Source: Paraspadella gotoi
Taxonomy: Eukaryota > Chaetognatha
Assembly: GCA_051294375.1 (NCBI GenBank)
Contig: CM119271.1
Location: 6,112,875-6,176,874 of the forward strand
DNA: 64,000 bases
Direction: 5' to 3'
The notes under the pieces were generated by a model. It was not told the DNA's origin. It did not search any database and saw only the letters and a list, made by a program, of their open reading frames with translations. The translations under genes and the position numbers were made by a program. Shown here in pieces: positions 1 through 13,770 of the stretch. Each line of letters starts with the position of its first letter. Within the stretch, counting starts at the first letter, position 1.

Positions 1-1015
1 TCCTTTCGAGAAAGAGCGTCTCGACCAAGAGCTTAAGCTCATCGGAGAGTTCGGTCTTCGCAACAAGCGCGAAGTCTGGCGCGTCAAACTCGCTCTGGCC
101 AAAATCCGAAAATCCGCCAGGGTTCTGCTCACTCTCGACGAGAAAAATCCTCGCCGTCTCTTCGAGGGTGAGTTCAAATAAAAGTTATTGTGGCCGATTT
201 TCTTTACTTTCATACGTAGCTGAAATAGACCAGGAAATGGGCTGTTGATGACTCTTTGTTGTAGTCAATTCTGTTATAACCATTTACTATTTAGAACCAA
301 TTACTTTTTAAACCAGTGGCTGCGCCAATAAATGTAACAGTTCAGTTTAAGCCCTTGAATGAAAGCGATTTACATTTTAGTACTTAAAAAAAATATTTTG
401 TAAATCAAAACTATATTTTTTTTCTCGCATCATTTTTCTCATTTTTGTATTTGCATACTTTTTAAATTTGTTTACATTTAAAAAGATAATATTAATACTA
501 AATTGGTAGTTTGAAAACTTATATTTTAAATTTCAATAGGTAACGCTCTTCTTCGTCGTCTGGTGCGCATCGGTGTCTTGGACGAGTCGAAAATGAAGCT
601 TGATTACGTTTTGGGTCTTCGCATCGAAGACTTCCTGGAACGCAGATTGCAGACGCAAGTATTTAAGCTCGGTAAATGCACCCAAATTTTTGAAGGATCC
701 CTGGAACTGTCAACATTTCTATTCATCGTTTTTATCATCGTAAAATTTCGTTTTCCTTCCAAATATCGATCCTATTTCTTCCTTTATTCAGGCCTTGCAA
801 AGTCCATCCACCACGCCCGCGTGCTGATCCGACAGCGTCACATCCGCGTGCGCAAGCAGCTCGTCAACATCCCCTCGTTCATCGTGCGTCTCGACTCGCA
901 GAAGCACATCGACTTCAGCCTCAAGTCGCCCTACGGCGGCGGACCTCCCGGCCGAGTCAAGAGGATGAACGCTAAGAAGGGCACCAAGGGCGACGACGAT
1001 GAAGACGAGGATTAA
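1..1015 (+). CDS. RPS9: 40S ribosomal protein S9 (uS4), 5' truncated by window edge
   Basis: Structural protein of the small ribosomal subunit that binds 18S rRNA and helps set decoding accuracy. Three exons are visible: 1-167, 540-671 and 792-1015, joined at GT-AG introns that interrupt glycine codons. The joined protein reads collinearly with animal RPS9. It runs from [20 protein letters not shown] through the S4 RNA-binding segment [20 protein letters not shown] to [16 protein letters not shown], and ends in the acidic tail GDDDEDED. About the first 15-20 residues and the promoter lie left of the window. A poly(A) signal AATAAA is at 1126-1131. Identity is certain from near-complete family conservation. 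Phases agree at both introns. Confidence 0.97.
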
Positions 1016-1550
1016 TTTGCGGCCACCGAATATCGTTTTGCCGCAAAACAAAGGAAACAAAACGAGAAAAAAATTAAACTGATAAATTTTCTGATTTGAG
1101 GTCATAAGTTTTATAATGTTTCCATAATAAAAGTTTGAAAGAAGTCACTTTTCCAGATTGTAATTAAGCATTTAGATTAAGCTTCCAAATTTTTTTCCTT
1201 TTCTACCTAGGTGGTTGAATATAAATAAACTTTGTTTGGCGCCTCAAAAAGAACCCAAAATATTCAACATGAGAACTAATTTATTACTTAATGATTCGTT
1301 TTGTTTTTGGTAAATTTATTTTATAGCCTTTTAGTTTTTTACCAGATTTTCGATCAAACTAGTGTGACGCGACATGGTACGAAAACGTTTTTCCACACTC
1401 GACCAACTCTTATCTCGAATGTTTCGTGCGCCGTTCGCTTCGTTTCTTCATCCCTAAGAGCTGTATTGGTGATAATTCTAGCTGCTTCTCTTAATCGTTA
1501 ATCAACACCATCTCGCCGTGGCCCCTGTTCTTGGCCAACCGGTCCCCGTC
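1016..1550. other. RPS9-INTS3 intergenic region
   Basis: AT-rich spacer holding the RPS9 3' UTR with AATAAA at 1126-1131 and the INTS3 5' leader. Short open stretches here have no recognisable protein similarity. The INTS3 frame is open from a GTG at 1518, but the first ATG is at 1551. Confidence 0.6.
1126..1131 (+). terminator. Poly(A) signal of RPS9
   Basis: AATAAA 111 bp after the RPS9 stop codon, on the coding strand. This is a usual distance for a ribosomal protein gene. Assigned from the motif alone. Confidence 0.6.
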
Positions 1551-4500
1551 ATGGATGGGGGCAACCGTCGTGTTGCCGTCTCGTCCAAGCTGTTTGCCCA
1601 GACGGTGCTAGATCCGAAGGAAGCAGAGGACGAGCGGTTGGAGAGAGCCGAACGCGCCATCGCACACCTCGTCGGTGACTCCGCCTCCGAGAAGGAAGTG
1701 CACGACAACCTTCAAAAATATTCCTCTAAAGGGGCCCAACAAAACGAAGAGGTGTGCCTGGGTCTTCTTTACAGAATCCTCACGGGTTCCGCTGAGCCCA
1801 AGTTGAGCCAACAATACTTGAGAGACTTGAATCTGATCAGTCGCGACGGCGTCAAGCTGCCGATCGAGCGTGTTAACTACCTGATCCTCGAAAAGTTCCA
1901 CAAGCTCCTCGACGGTTCGAGGATGCAAGTCCTCTTCTTCGTGCGCGAGATGGTGCGCGCGGGGGTGGCGATGGCCGACATGCTCTGCTTCTCCCTCATG
2001 CGGCAGATAGCCGGTGGTGACGTGTCCCCGAAAAACATGTGGCTCGCCGATCAAGTACTCAGTTTGTTCGTCGACAACAAGCAGTGGTTCCTTTCGTTCC
2101 CAATTCTCCTCCAGACGGCGGTTTACACTTACCTCCGCGTGATCGTCGATCACCACGGGCCCCGCTTTGCAGCCTTGCGCCAGCGAGAAGTCGATTTCAC
2201 CGCCTCTATCATCAGGGAAAAGTTCGACGTCGTTATGGCCGTCGGACGAGACTTAGTTCGTCTTTTGCAGGGCGTGGCCCGCATCCCGGAGTTCGCCGCC
2301 ATCTGGACCTCGATACTTCACAACCCGTCCTCCCTCTCCTCAAACTTCTCCGGAGTCCCGCAGCTCATGCGCTGTCGAACTCGCCGGACTTTTATCCAGT
2401 GTCGTCTCACGCCCGACATGGAAAAGAAACTTACCTTTCTCACTTCGACGGTAAAGTTCGGCCAACAGAAAAGATACCAAGACTGGTTTCAACGAACTTA
2501 CTTGGGCACTCCGGAAAGCCAAAGCCTGCGCTGTGATCTAATTCGTTACATTTGCTGCATCATTCATCCCCCCAACGAGGTCCTCTGCTCGGACATTATT
2601 CCGCGTTGGGCGGTCATTGGTTGGCTGTTGACCACGTGCACCTCCAACGTTGATGCCTCCAACGCCAAACTCTCCCTCTTTTACGACTGGCTTTTTTTCG
2701 ATCCGGAGACGGACAACATCATGAATATTGAGCCCGCCATTCTCGTCATGTATCACTCCATTCGGCCGCATCCTTCAATCACCGCCACTTTAATAGATTT
2801 CCTTTGTCGCATCATGAAAAACTTTTCCATTCCGCTGGCGGACAAAGTGCGCAGCGGTATTCACAATGCCCTTCGCACTATAACATCGAAACGGGTCCTA
2901 CCATCACTCTCACCGCTTTTCGACAACCCCAAGTTGGACGAAGAGCTTCGGGGAATGGTTCGCGAAAGCTTCGGCGAGTTTTGTTCCAAAACCTCTGTAG
3001 AGGCCGGGAATAACTTGATTCCACAAGGCTTCGCTGCGCACCACGCCTCGCCCCATTCTCCTTCCCTCCCGCCCATCCACTCGGTTAACCACGTGGGTCC
3101 CGCTGCTTCCTCGAACTTCTCAACCTCCGCTATCGAGGATGTTGCGGATTCTCTCAACCACAAACTGTCGGAGAGCTCTGATATTGCTGAAGGAAAGTTT
3201 TCCGAGGATGAAGAAGACGTCGAACCTTCGCCGATCGTCGTCGCGGAAGAAAAAACACCCAAAGTACCTCCTCTCCCCTCCAAGAGAAACGCTTCGACGC
3301 CGTCACAGCTCCTAAACTCTTCGGAACTCGCTGCCACGAGGGCGCGCCTTCATTCCACGACACGATTGCTGATGGCGCCGATAGACATCGAGCCGTTTAT
3401 TGCTCAGGTCGAGAGCCAGAGTTTGAAGGACGAGATTCTCGCTTACATCGCTTCTGACGACGAGGAAGAAAACTGTGGAATTATGGAGAGGATCGTCCAG
3501 GAGATACTCGGCGACGACGATTTCGCCGATTCGGAGGTCGCCGCACCCATCGCTGCCATTTTGTGCCAGTTGCTCATAGACGTTTTCAATAGCGACATCT
3601 TTCCCCAAGAGTTGACGGAAGATGCGATGGCGGCTTCGGTAGAATCGCCGCTCTTCGTCATCTTTCGCATTCTGGAAACTATGGCGGAAGAAGATCCGAG
3701 TCGTAGTACACTTTTGACCTTAATCACGGAAATGCACAAGCGGCAACGAAAAATCGGATATCTGATGCTCTACTTTCTTAAAGTCGACAAGAGCCACGAC
3801 AGCAATCACGAAGACGGCAAAATGGCTCCTTACCGCGACTTTATCAAGTCCATAATCGAATCGGGTTCGGCGTCTTCGACGGACCTCGGCTCTGATTGTT
3901 CCGACATTTCCTCGTGCCTTCTGTCCGACCTGCGCTGCTGTGTCGACGACGACGCACGTATATTTTGCCTCCTTTTGCCGGACATTTACGCTCAGTTTTC
4001 GGGGTCAGCATTGGGCAACGCGGATCTGATACATCTTGTAGTGTCGTCCATCGACGCTGCTCAGCTCCAAGACATAGTTTGCCACGTCTTGCTTGGTCAT
4101 CTCACCATGTTTCGCAAGGAGAACCTCATGGGCATCCTCAACGCGTCTCTCGACTGGGAGTCCATAGAGCAAATTTTTCTTTGGCAGATCGTGGCCGCCC
4201 ACGATTGCGTCTCGGCCGAGCATGTGTTGCCGCTATTGCCGAAGCTGGAGTACACGCAGCACGCGGAGGCACTGACTTCCCTGTTGCTCCTTCTCAAACG
4301 GGAAACGCCCACCTTGGAACTGGTCAGGCACGTGTTCAATCGAGAGCAGAAGGACGGCGATATCTTCGTCATTTCTATTCTTCGTCACTGGGTGGCGGAC
4401 CATGAGGAGAAGCTTGCCCAACTTGTCCAACAGCAATTTCAAAAGTCCTTGCAGACTCAACCCTCGAACCCGTTGTCCTCTCCACGGAAAAGGCTTTCCG

Positions 4501-5820
4501 CCAGTGCCGTCCAGTCCTTCGCTGGCGCCCGTAGCCACGGCGCCGGATCGAACGGCGAACCTACCGTCGAGACGATCCTCGCCCACCTGGAGCATCTTAG
4601 ACGAACTTGCCCATCCAATCTTAACACATTCTTCTTCAGGGACTCTCTCCAGTCGGCGCTAAGTCAGGTAATAACCTTATAACTGCTCTTACTCTATATT
4701 AAATCACAATTTTTGGTTCAAAAAGTATACGTTTCGTAAAAGAGCGGCGGGCGTTTTGTAAATTATTAACATAAATTAACTTCGGTTTAATTTTGCATCC
4801 CCGCTGTCTTTAAACAAATCACATCTTTGTTATTTTTATCCTGCACGTAAGTTACAAGTTATGATCATCTTTTTTACCTTCTGTTTACGAATTGTCCTTT
4901 ATAAATTTTTTTGGATTCGTGAACCAAATCGCCGACCACAAATTATTTTTACACAAATCTTAGTTAGGGTTTAATTTAATTAAAGACATAGAATCGTTAT
5001 TAGTTAAGGCGTGGTTTAGCTGGTTATTTTTATCTGTTCGTCATTAACCGATTGGTGTCCTCGGTCTATTTCGGTTTTTTCATAATTATTTTAATCGCCA
5101 ATAAAATTGGATGAATTTGGCTCTCCGATTTTCCCTCATCCATCCGTAACACGTTTCGTTGCTTTTGTTATCCCCCACTCTATGCACCAACCTATTATTT
5201 TTTGTTTGCCTCGCCACTCAATGGGTGTCCTTTCCCGACAACAGGTCCAACAGGCATGCAGTGAGGCGCAGAAGATGCGATACAGTGACCTCCTCTCTTT
5301 GGCCGACGACTTCGAGGATCCACGCGTCACGCGCAACCTCCGCCACGTGGCAGCACGGAGAGCTAATCAGGCGGCCGCAAATTCCACCGGCGGCTCCGGG
5401 ACGACCACGGGACGACAGCATGCCGCTTCAAGTTAGTTCTTTCATTATTCAAGTTGAAAGTTTATAAAATGCTTCTTTGCTTAAAGCTCATACTTAAGTT
5501 TCTATTTCATTATAATTCCTATTATTGTGATGAAATAAGAAAGCGGAATATGAATTATATATCTTCTTCCCTTTTTTTTTAAAGACAATAATTCTTCAGA
5601 ACGAAGGGGGCTGAAGCGCGATCGAGCTGGCTCCAAATCCAGTCGATCGTCCGCGAGAAGCGGCTTCGCCGAGGACGAGGAATCTGACGACAGCGATAAC
5701 GACGACGATGGCTCTTCATCGTCGTCTTCGAGCGACAGCGAGGAGGAACAGAGCGGCAAAACCCTGCCGCCAAGAAAAAGAAATCCCCCTCCCTTACCCG
5801 ATAAAATCAACTTGTTTTAG
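1551..5820 (+). CDS. INTS3: Integrator complex subunit 3 / SOSS complex subunit A
   Basis: Nuclear scaffold protein shared by Integrator (snRNA 3' processing, transcription attenuation) and the SOSS single-strand-DNA repair complex. Exons are 1551-4667, 5245-5431 and 5585-5820, giving 1179 residues (human is about 1043). Diagnostic runs include EEVCLGLLYRILTG, VYTYLRVIVDHHG, VGRDLVRLLQGVARIPEF, RFGQQKRYQDWFQR-type KFGQQKRYQDWFQRTYL and WLLTTCTSNVDASNAKLSLF. The second exon (QACSEAQKMRYSDLLSLADDF) and the acidic Ser/Asp-rich, basic-ended third exon match the family C terminus. The ATG at 1551 is chosen because the longer frame only adds a GTG start. The extra length is mostly a Ser/Pro-rich linker near residues 490-600. 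ATTAAA at 5823-5828 follows the stop. Confidence 0.95.
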
Positions 5821-6441
5821 GCATTAAAGTTATTTCTTTTTAGTTTTTCAAACGTATTAAAAAAAAAATGGGGGAAAAAATTAAAGAAAGCTTTCGGACG
5901 CTAATCTTTTCTGAAAAAAAATTGTAACTTGATATACCATACTCAATCACAAGGCGTTACATAATTTATGCTCTTAATTTTTTTTTTTTCAGTCATACTT
6001 ATTACTTTGTTTGTTTTATCTTTCAACTCCAGATTATATGTTTTCTTTTTCTTTCGCGATTATTTTTAATATACTTTTTAACCAATTCATGATCTATTGT
6101 GTTATAATCCTCAATGCCATAAATTGTTTCACACAAATTTGCATTAGTAAATTTCGTCAATGCCTATTTTCCAAGAAAAAAAAAGAAATTGTGATTGATA
6201 TGTTTTTTCTGCATTTTTAAACAAAAATAGTAATGTGACGTTTTTGCAAATAGAATCAATTTACTCACTTCGATGTCCTCCTTCCCGATGGTTTAGTGCC
6301 GAAGACGAAGAGGTTTTATTCGCGTCTCCAGCCACATCAAAATTCAGAAACTTGAGATGGAGTAAATCCCAGAGATCCCAACTTTAAAAGCCTCGTACAT
6401 ATTCCTGCCTCTTCACCCGACTTTTACTTTTCCGACAAACG
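5821..6441. other. INTS3-XPOT intergenic region
   Basis: AT-rich spacer with ATTAAA at 5823-5828 just after the INTS3 stop and several T-rich tracts. The last ~150 bp become less AT-rich and probably form the XPOT promoter and leader. No coding or RNA gene was seen. Confidence 0.55.
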
Positions 6442-9400
6442 ATGATGGCGGAATTATCTCAGGCCTCCGTTATGTCGATCGTCGGCTCTTCCACGGATGA
6501 CCCCACCTTGCAACCCCGTGCCTTGGAGTGCTTCGAAAGCCTTAAATCGCACCAAGGCGGTTGGACCCTCTGCGCCGAGATCCTCGCCACGGGTGCTGCC
6601 GATCCCTCCTGTAATGATCATGTCAAGTTCTTCTGCTTTCAAGTCATCGAACACCACGTGCGCCATCGCTATCAGGCCTCGGACGAGACTGAAATGATGC
6701 GCCAGGCCCTCATGACCTGGCTCTCTGTCATCGAGTCAGCTCCAAGAGAAGAGGCCGTCTTCATCCGCAACAAGGCGGCACAGGTCTTCTCTTTGGCCTG
6801 CGTTGCTGATTTCCCCGCTAGATGGCCATCTTTTTTTGCCGACATCATGAGCCTAAACCAAAGAGGCCCTCGTATGGTCGACATGTTTTACCGCATCCTC
6901 AAAGCTATCGATAGCGAAGTGGTCGACCGCGAGATCCCCCACTCGCCGGCCGAAGCCGATCGCAACACTCTGATTAAGGACGCCATGAGGGACCACGCCG
7001 TTGGCGATTTGGTAGAAAACTGGTACGCCACTATCATCCGCTTCGAAAATACTGACGCAGATATCACGCGCATGTGTCTTCAAGTTATTGGTGCTTATGT
7101 TTCCTGGATCGACATTTCCCTTATAGCCAACGATCGGTTCGTCGCTATCCTTCTTCGTCATCTCCAAACTCCACAGCTGAGGGAATCATCGGCCGATTGC
7201 TTATGCTACATTATCGCTAAGGGCATGGAGCCCGTGGCCAAGATCAAGCTAGTCGAGAGCTATATGATCGTCTTGGAAGAGTCGAACCTCGTGGTTCCGT
7301 CCGCGGAGGAGGAAACCGACTTCGTGATCAAGATGGCGTCGTTGATGAACTGCGTTGGCATTCAACTCATTGACTGTTGGCGAAAAGTTGTTCGTGTTGC
7401 TGATCGCCGCAATGCCTCGGACTGCCTCACCGCTATCGAAAAGAAGATCCCTTACTTGCTGCGCTTTTTTTCTGACGATGATGACGACGTCTCCCTCGCC
7501 GTTTGCCCCTTCGCTTACGAGTACATTGCCACGGTCAAGCAGCTCAATCCCATGTCCGACCAACAGCGGTCAAATGTAGTCCGCATACTTCACGCTTGCG
7601 TTGCCAAAATGAAATACGACCAAGACTATGATTTTGATAGTGAGGGAGAGGAAGAGGCCGAGTTCGAAGAGTACAGAAAGCAACTCAAGGTCATCTTCGA
7701 CTTCGTGGCCAAGCTGGAACCGGATCTGGTTCTGCAAACCGTTCACTCCATCGTCACCAACGCACTCAATCAATGGAACACTTTGAGTTTTCGCGACGTG
7801 GAGGTCGCAATCCGCCTGCTTTACAACGTGGCCGAGGCACTGCCGACCGTCGGAGGTGCCCACTTCACCGGCGACACGCCCAAAGCTACGGCCATGGTTG
7901 ACATGATGTCCACGTTAATCGCCTCGACCGTCTCTCGACTCGATCACGTCGCCGTTGTTTTGCAATATTTCGAAACCGTCGTCCGCTATCATCGTTTCTT
8001 TTCCACCAATCAGGCCTTCCTGCCTGACGTGCTCGTCTCCTTTATCGACGAACGGGGTCTTCGTCATCGCGATCCCAAGGTTCGTGGGCGTGTTTCCTAT
8101 CTTTTCACGCGATTCGTCAAAGAGGTCCGACCCCTCATGAATGAATTCACCGAGGATATACTTGATAGAATTAAGGATCTTTTGGTGATTCTGCCTCCCT
8201 CCGACGTTCCCGTTGCCCCTCGTGAACCTAAACCCCACGGGGTCAAGGAATTATTACGCAACGGGGTTGGTGGAAACCGTCCGTCGCCCAGCCCGTCTCC
8301 AGCTTTAACCAACGGTTCTTCGATGGCGCCGGCCCTCCATCCGGACGACCAGATGTACATTTTCGAAGTCGCTGGCATACTCATCGTCAACAGCGATTAC
8401 GTGGCGGAGAAAAAGAAAAAACTCATGCACGACCTTATGTCACCATTAGTCACCCAGTTTGGGCCTCTGCTGAGACAGATGGAAACACTGGAAAACGAAG
8501 AGCACCAGAAGGCCTATGCCGAATGTCTCACCATAGCCGTGAACTTCGCTGCTAGGGTATCAAAGGCCTTCTCCAATCAGCAAACCATGAAGATGTGCGG
8601 GTAAATAATGGTTAATTTGTTTTCTTGATGGCATGAAGGGAGTTTAGATATGATTTTAGCGCTTCGAAACGAAATATTTCACACAAGGTAATCTAAATGA
8701 AGTTTTTTTATTGTCCTTAGGTGCACTCCTGCTTTCGTGGAGACCCTTCGTGTTTTTCTCACCGCGTTTGACGCGACCGTTCAGCGTCACACGGTCCTGT
8801 CCGCCGTCCGCACCTTTTTCCACCGAATGGTCGTTTGTCTCGATGATGAGATCATGGACTTCGTTCCCGTCACCGTCGATTACCTTCTCCGCAGCAGCGA
8901 CTCAAAATCCGTCGTTGACTTCGTCCCCCTACTCTCCCAGATTATCTGCAAGTTTAAAAAAAAACTAATCCCTTATTTTCAGCACGTCTTCATGCCTATC
9001 ATCCACAAAATGTGGATCCTGATGGCCGAGCAGCCCGTCGACGATACTGACTCTGTACTCCGATCCGAGCGCGAGGCTCTTCGCCGCGCCTACTTCACCT
9101 TCCTTCAAACTGTCGTCACGCAAGACGTTATCGAAGTCATCTCCTCTCAGGACCCCGGCGACGCGCAGCGAGTATTACAGACGGTCGTGCAGGGCGCCGT
9201 CGAACTGCCCGACCCCGTTACCCAAAAGATCTGTTTCAGCATTCTTCGCACTTTGGTGGAGAAATGGGGAGATGGGAACTCGAACGCCACCGAGTCTGAC
9301 GGATTCCGCGTCTTTATTTACGACGAGATCGTGCCCGCCTGCTTCCGCGCCCCGTTGCAGCCGCACTTCGACCTCAACGACGCCCAGTACTCGTTGGCTG

Positions 9401-9612
9401 CCGGAGAGTGCGCCATGTGCCTCAAGACTTTGCACGAAAAGCGCGGAAACGAACTCGTGGATCACCTCAACAACAACGTCTTCAACGCACCCAGCTTCGG
9501 AACGGACGTGGCCGAGCAGTTCGCTACGGCTATCAGGAGAGAACCGAAGGAGTTTAAAAGGTTTCTCGGCAATTTCTTCAAGATGGCCCGAACCTCGACG
9601 AGAGCCTCTTGA
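6442..9612 (+). CDS. XPOT: Exportin-T, tRNA nuclear export receptor
   Basis: Karyopherin-beta family receptor that carries mature tRNA out of the nucleus with Ran-GTP. Two exons, 6442-8600 and 8721-9612, join in phase 2 (GG|G) and give 1016 residues (human is 962). It is collinear with human XPOT: VKFFCFQVIEHHVRHRYQ, AVFIRNKAAQVFSLACVADF, AYVSWIDISLIANDRF, EYRKQLKVIFDF, VEVAIRLLYNVAEALP, AGILIVNSDY and, in exon 2, FVETLRVFLTAF and VVQGAVELPDPVTQKICF. A Pro/Ser-rich insert near residues 595-630 (PSPSPSPALTNG) explains part of the extra length. The start is ATGATG at 6442. The second ATG at 6445 would be equivalent. AATAAA lies at 9852-9857. Confidence 0.96.
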
Positions 9613-10846
9613 CGTCGGCCCGCTTCGAGTGGGACGGGATTGTCGGGACACGGTCACATACGCCGAAGTCTGTTTTTGATACTCAGTTGATTTTACAACC
9701 AACATTTATCCTTTATTTTAAGGGATGATTGGAAAGTGACAATACTTGACGTCGTTGAGCAATTATTTAAATGTAATTCGTTATGATAATTATTAAATTT
9801 GGGAATGAATTTGACAGTGGCGTTGCTACTCTTTTAATAGAAAGTGTAGTAAATAAAAATTCGTCATTTTGCCATACATTGTGATACAATTTTTGTTTTG
9901 GTACTTTTTGTTAAATTTTGTTACCGTCGAATTTTTTTTGGAAAAAATTTGGTGAAAACCATTTCACGATGATTCTATTGAAATTTAGTTTTTAGACGTA
10001 TTGTTAATATCATTTGAATTTAACAGAAGCTAGTTTATTTTCAATGAAATATTAATCTATATTTTTGTACTTACTAGGTCGTTTTACGTACGTAACCGGT
10101 ACTTATTAATAATTGTAATAAGAACATTATTTTTTTAAAAACTTGAATCTGATAGTAATTCTTAAATAGATAAGCATGAATTATTAAAATGTAAAATTTC
10201 CAGATAAAAAACCGTTATCATTACATTAAAAAGCAATAACATGATGGGCTCATTATTATTCAAAACTTGAGACGTTAATAACCTCCTTAATTCAGTCAAA
10301 AACAGGAAAAAAATAAATAAATATTTAAAAATTTGTTTTTTAGATAGTACTGTAACTTGTTTAAAATAATGTATTAATTTCCTAAAATAAGATATTGAGT
10401 TTGTGCATATCATTTGATTTTATTTAGATTTTTAGAAGTCATTTCATAATTATTTTTTTCAAAATTAGGAAAAGAAGGTATAGTACATACATAATGTAAT
10501 ACATATATAATACATAACATAGAATACAAATGAGATTAAAGGTATTTTACGTACCGTGACGTTAAAAAATGTAAGTCAATCATTCGTTCAATTTTTTTTC
10601 GTGAATCATGGGTAGACTTAGATGCATTTGTCAGCCATTCAATCAGTTAAATTTTTTTCTCAAATACATACATACATTCCGTCTGTTGCGGTATTTGCTC
10701 GGTCGTGAATCACGCTTAACTTTGGTTTGATAGAATAAGAAAATTTATAACATTTAAAAAAAAATTTCAGGCCTTGTTACTGATAAAAGATTGAAAAGAG
10801 AAGAAGTTGATAACAAATTTAGTCTCCGCTGCGATTTACCATCATT
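9613..10846. other. XPOT-Tudor gene intergenic region
   Basis: AT-rich spacer without a supportable gene. It holds a candidate XPOT poly(A) signal (AATAAA, 9852-9857), an imperfect ATACATA-rich patch near 10485-10530, and a possible splice acceptor (T-rich tract ending in CAG at about 10770) that could start a leader exon of the next gene. Confidence 0.5.
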
Positions 10847-13558
10847 ATGCTTCCGGCATCGGAACATCTTTCTTCGTCTGGTTCTTCCATTGAAGATGGT
10901 GCGACATTTCCCGACTCAACGCCTCTGGAGAATCCCGTTTTGGATGTCCCGGAAGACGACAGTTGGGATGAGGAATACATAAATTTTACGTCTTACGAAA
11001 CCGGACCTGGCAAGACTTTTCAGGAACAACGTCGCCTCGGCAACGAGGATAACCCCAAGCTAAAAATATCGAACGTTCCCAAAGGAACGAAAGGCGCCGC
11101 CTTGAGGCGAGAATGCGAAACTTACGGGACTGTGGTCGACCTTCGCCTCGTGCCCGACAATAGCGACGATGAGAAACCCTGGCACGCCTTCGTCACTTTC
11201 GCGACCATGGCGGGAGCGTTGGCTGCCCTTCATCATTTCGAAAATTTTCGTATTGGAAATCATAAGATTAGGGCTGTCGTAGCTAAGACCAAAGAGCAGA
11301 AGATGCTCGAGAAAGAGGAGAGACGAAAGACAAACGAGCTCCTCCGGGAATGCGGCTACACCGACGTCCGCGACGACGTATTTCGAGTGACGGAAAAAAT
11401 TTGTGCTCTCTGCGGTCGAGACGATGAAAATCTGAAAAACCTGAGCCTCAAAAAGTGCACGGGTTGCAATAAGGTCTACTACTGTTCTAAACAGTGCGCG
11501 AGCAAACACCGACTCAAGCATAAAAGCTCTTGTTCGTCCTCGGTGGTTCATCGTGCCTCAAGACCCGCATTTCCGTCCGCCGTCTTCAAAACATTTGAAA
11601 ACAACGCGTCTTACTCGGCTATAGTGTGGAACGTATTCTCTCCCGATGCCTTTGGACTGATTCCGGACGACGACGAACCAGCTGATTATTTTTTCATGAA
11701 CGAACAAATCGAAGAGTTCGCCAACGGCGCCGCAATCCACGAGGTCATCGATAGGCCTAACATTGGAGAGCTCGTTATCGCGCGGTCCGAAGCGGAAGAT
11801 GCGCACCGACGCGCGGTCGTCGTCGATATTCACGACGCCGTCGTCGACCTGTGGTTCGTCGACGAGGGCATTGCCGAAACGGGCCTTAATGTCAAGGAGC
11901 TCTTACCTATCCGCGAATTTGTTGATTTTTTGAGAAATTTCAAAAGAAATGGCGACTTAGCTTGGCTCAACGTCGATCGTTTCAAAAGAATGCCAGCCCG
12001 AGTGATTCCTTGCTTTCTTCATGCCATCGACCCCGATACAGGTTCGTTTGCATGAATCGTTGGAAGGTGGTAAAAATGTGGTGATTGAAATTCTGTTGCT
12101 GCAATATTTTTTTGGGATTAATTTTTAAGTTTTGTACCTACATATTTTTTTTTTTTTTTTTTTTTTTTGTCCAGGGAGGTCCCGAAAGTTGGAGCCAATA
12201 ACTTCCGAGGTCACAAATTCGTGGTCTGACGAAGCCATCTCTGTGATGAAGAAATTAACATCCCAAACGTTCGACGTCGTAGCTGTTCATCGAAGCGGCG
12301 ACGTTTTTCCGAAATGGGGCGTCCAGTTGTCTAAGGATTTGGGAGACATTTTCTTTGACGTCGGGGAAACTTTCGTCGAAGAGGGAATGGCGGATTTCGA
12401 ACCCGATCCTGATATGGATGGATCGATTGAAAAATTGTCTCTCGTTCGAGTTTTGCCAGAAACTGTCCCACGCCTCCCGATCTTTAACGGCCCTGTGCTC
12501 GTTACACATTTCGAGTCTCCCTCTCGCTTCTACGCTGTTAACATCCCCGCCGGCGTCGCCGAATTGGAACGAATGCCAGCCCCCCTAGCCAAATGTGTCG
12601 AGAACGCGAAGCCGTTCAGTCTCGAAGACCCGCCCTCCGTTGGGGACCTCGTCATTGCACCTTTAGACCGCATCCTCGCCCGTGCTACTGTTCTCGATTG
12701 GCCCGAAAGGGAGCTCCTTTCCTTGTTCTTCATAGATTGGGGCTCGACGAAGTTGGTTCCTCTGTCCTCTGTCTATCCCTCTGTCGCTGAGATTGCTTCA
12801 TTCGCCTGTCCGACGACCCTCTGCGGTGTGGTTCCCGAAGATCTTGACGTCGTCGGCGGCGAGGATATCGCTCGCGCTTTTATGAAAAGCAGCGCGGGCC
12901 TCAAAATAATCATCGCCTCCCGTAAGGAATACGAATCCGAGCCTCGATGCCTTGTCACTCTCTCCGACGGAAATGGCGTCCAAATGCGCAACGTCGTTCA
13001 CCGTCTTCTCGGCCTTCCGCGTCTCCGCGACCTCAACCTGCGCAGGGATCTCTTCCTGAAAGAGTTCAGCTGCGAAGTCCGATTCTTCGACGACGTTCTC
13101 GTCGATTTTGTCGTCGTGGCGCTGGAAACCTCGGAAAAGCTCCAGCGACTAGAGGAAGAGCTAGCGTGTTTCTTTCCTCGCGTGACGGAGGAGAATTATT
13201 TTTTGCCCCGTGCCGGTCGCGTCGTCGTGGGGATGAACGATCGAGGGGACGTGAGACGGTACGAGTTGATGGAAGACGCGCGGGACACAAATCAAATCAT
13301 CAAGGTATTGTTAGGCATAGCCGATGAAATTTAAACAATGTTAAAATAATCTATCATGGAATTAAAATGTTTTTTTGTCAAAAATGTTTTCTTCTGAAGG
13401 TACTATATATAATATATTATTAATATATTAAGAAAACGAAAGTTTTAAATGCAAAAACAACGATTTTTAATACAAGAACGTACATGTTTCGACTCATTGG
13501 TTCGAGTCTTCTTCAGCGTTTTGATTTTAGCAAAATTTTTATTACAAACATTGAGTTG

Positions 13559-13615
<57 letters not shown>

Positions 13616-13704
13616 TGTTTCCAACAAAGAATTGATCGCCTTTTTGATGATTAATTTTGGGTGTATGAAGCTGAAAATTTATAAATGTTTTGTTTACGAT
13701 TTGG

Positions 13705-13770
<66 letters not shown>

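Noticed and set aside
240-380. Possible C/D snoRNA in the RPS9 intron (TTGATGA box)
   Set aside because: No convincing D box or terminal stem at the right distance.
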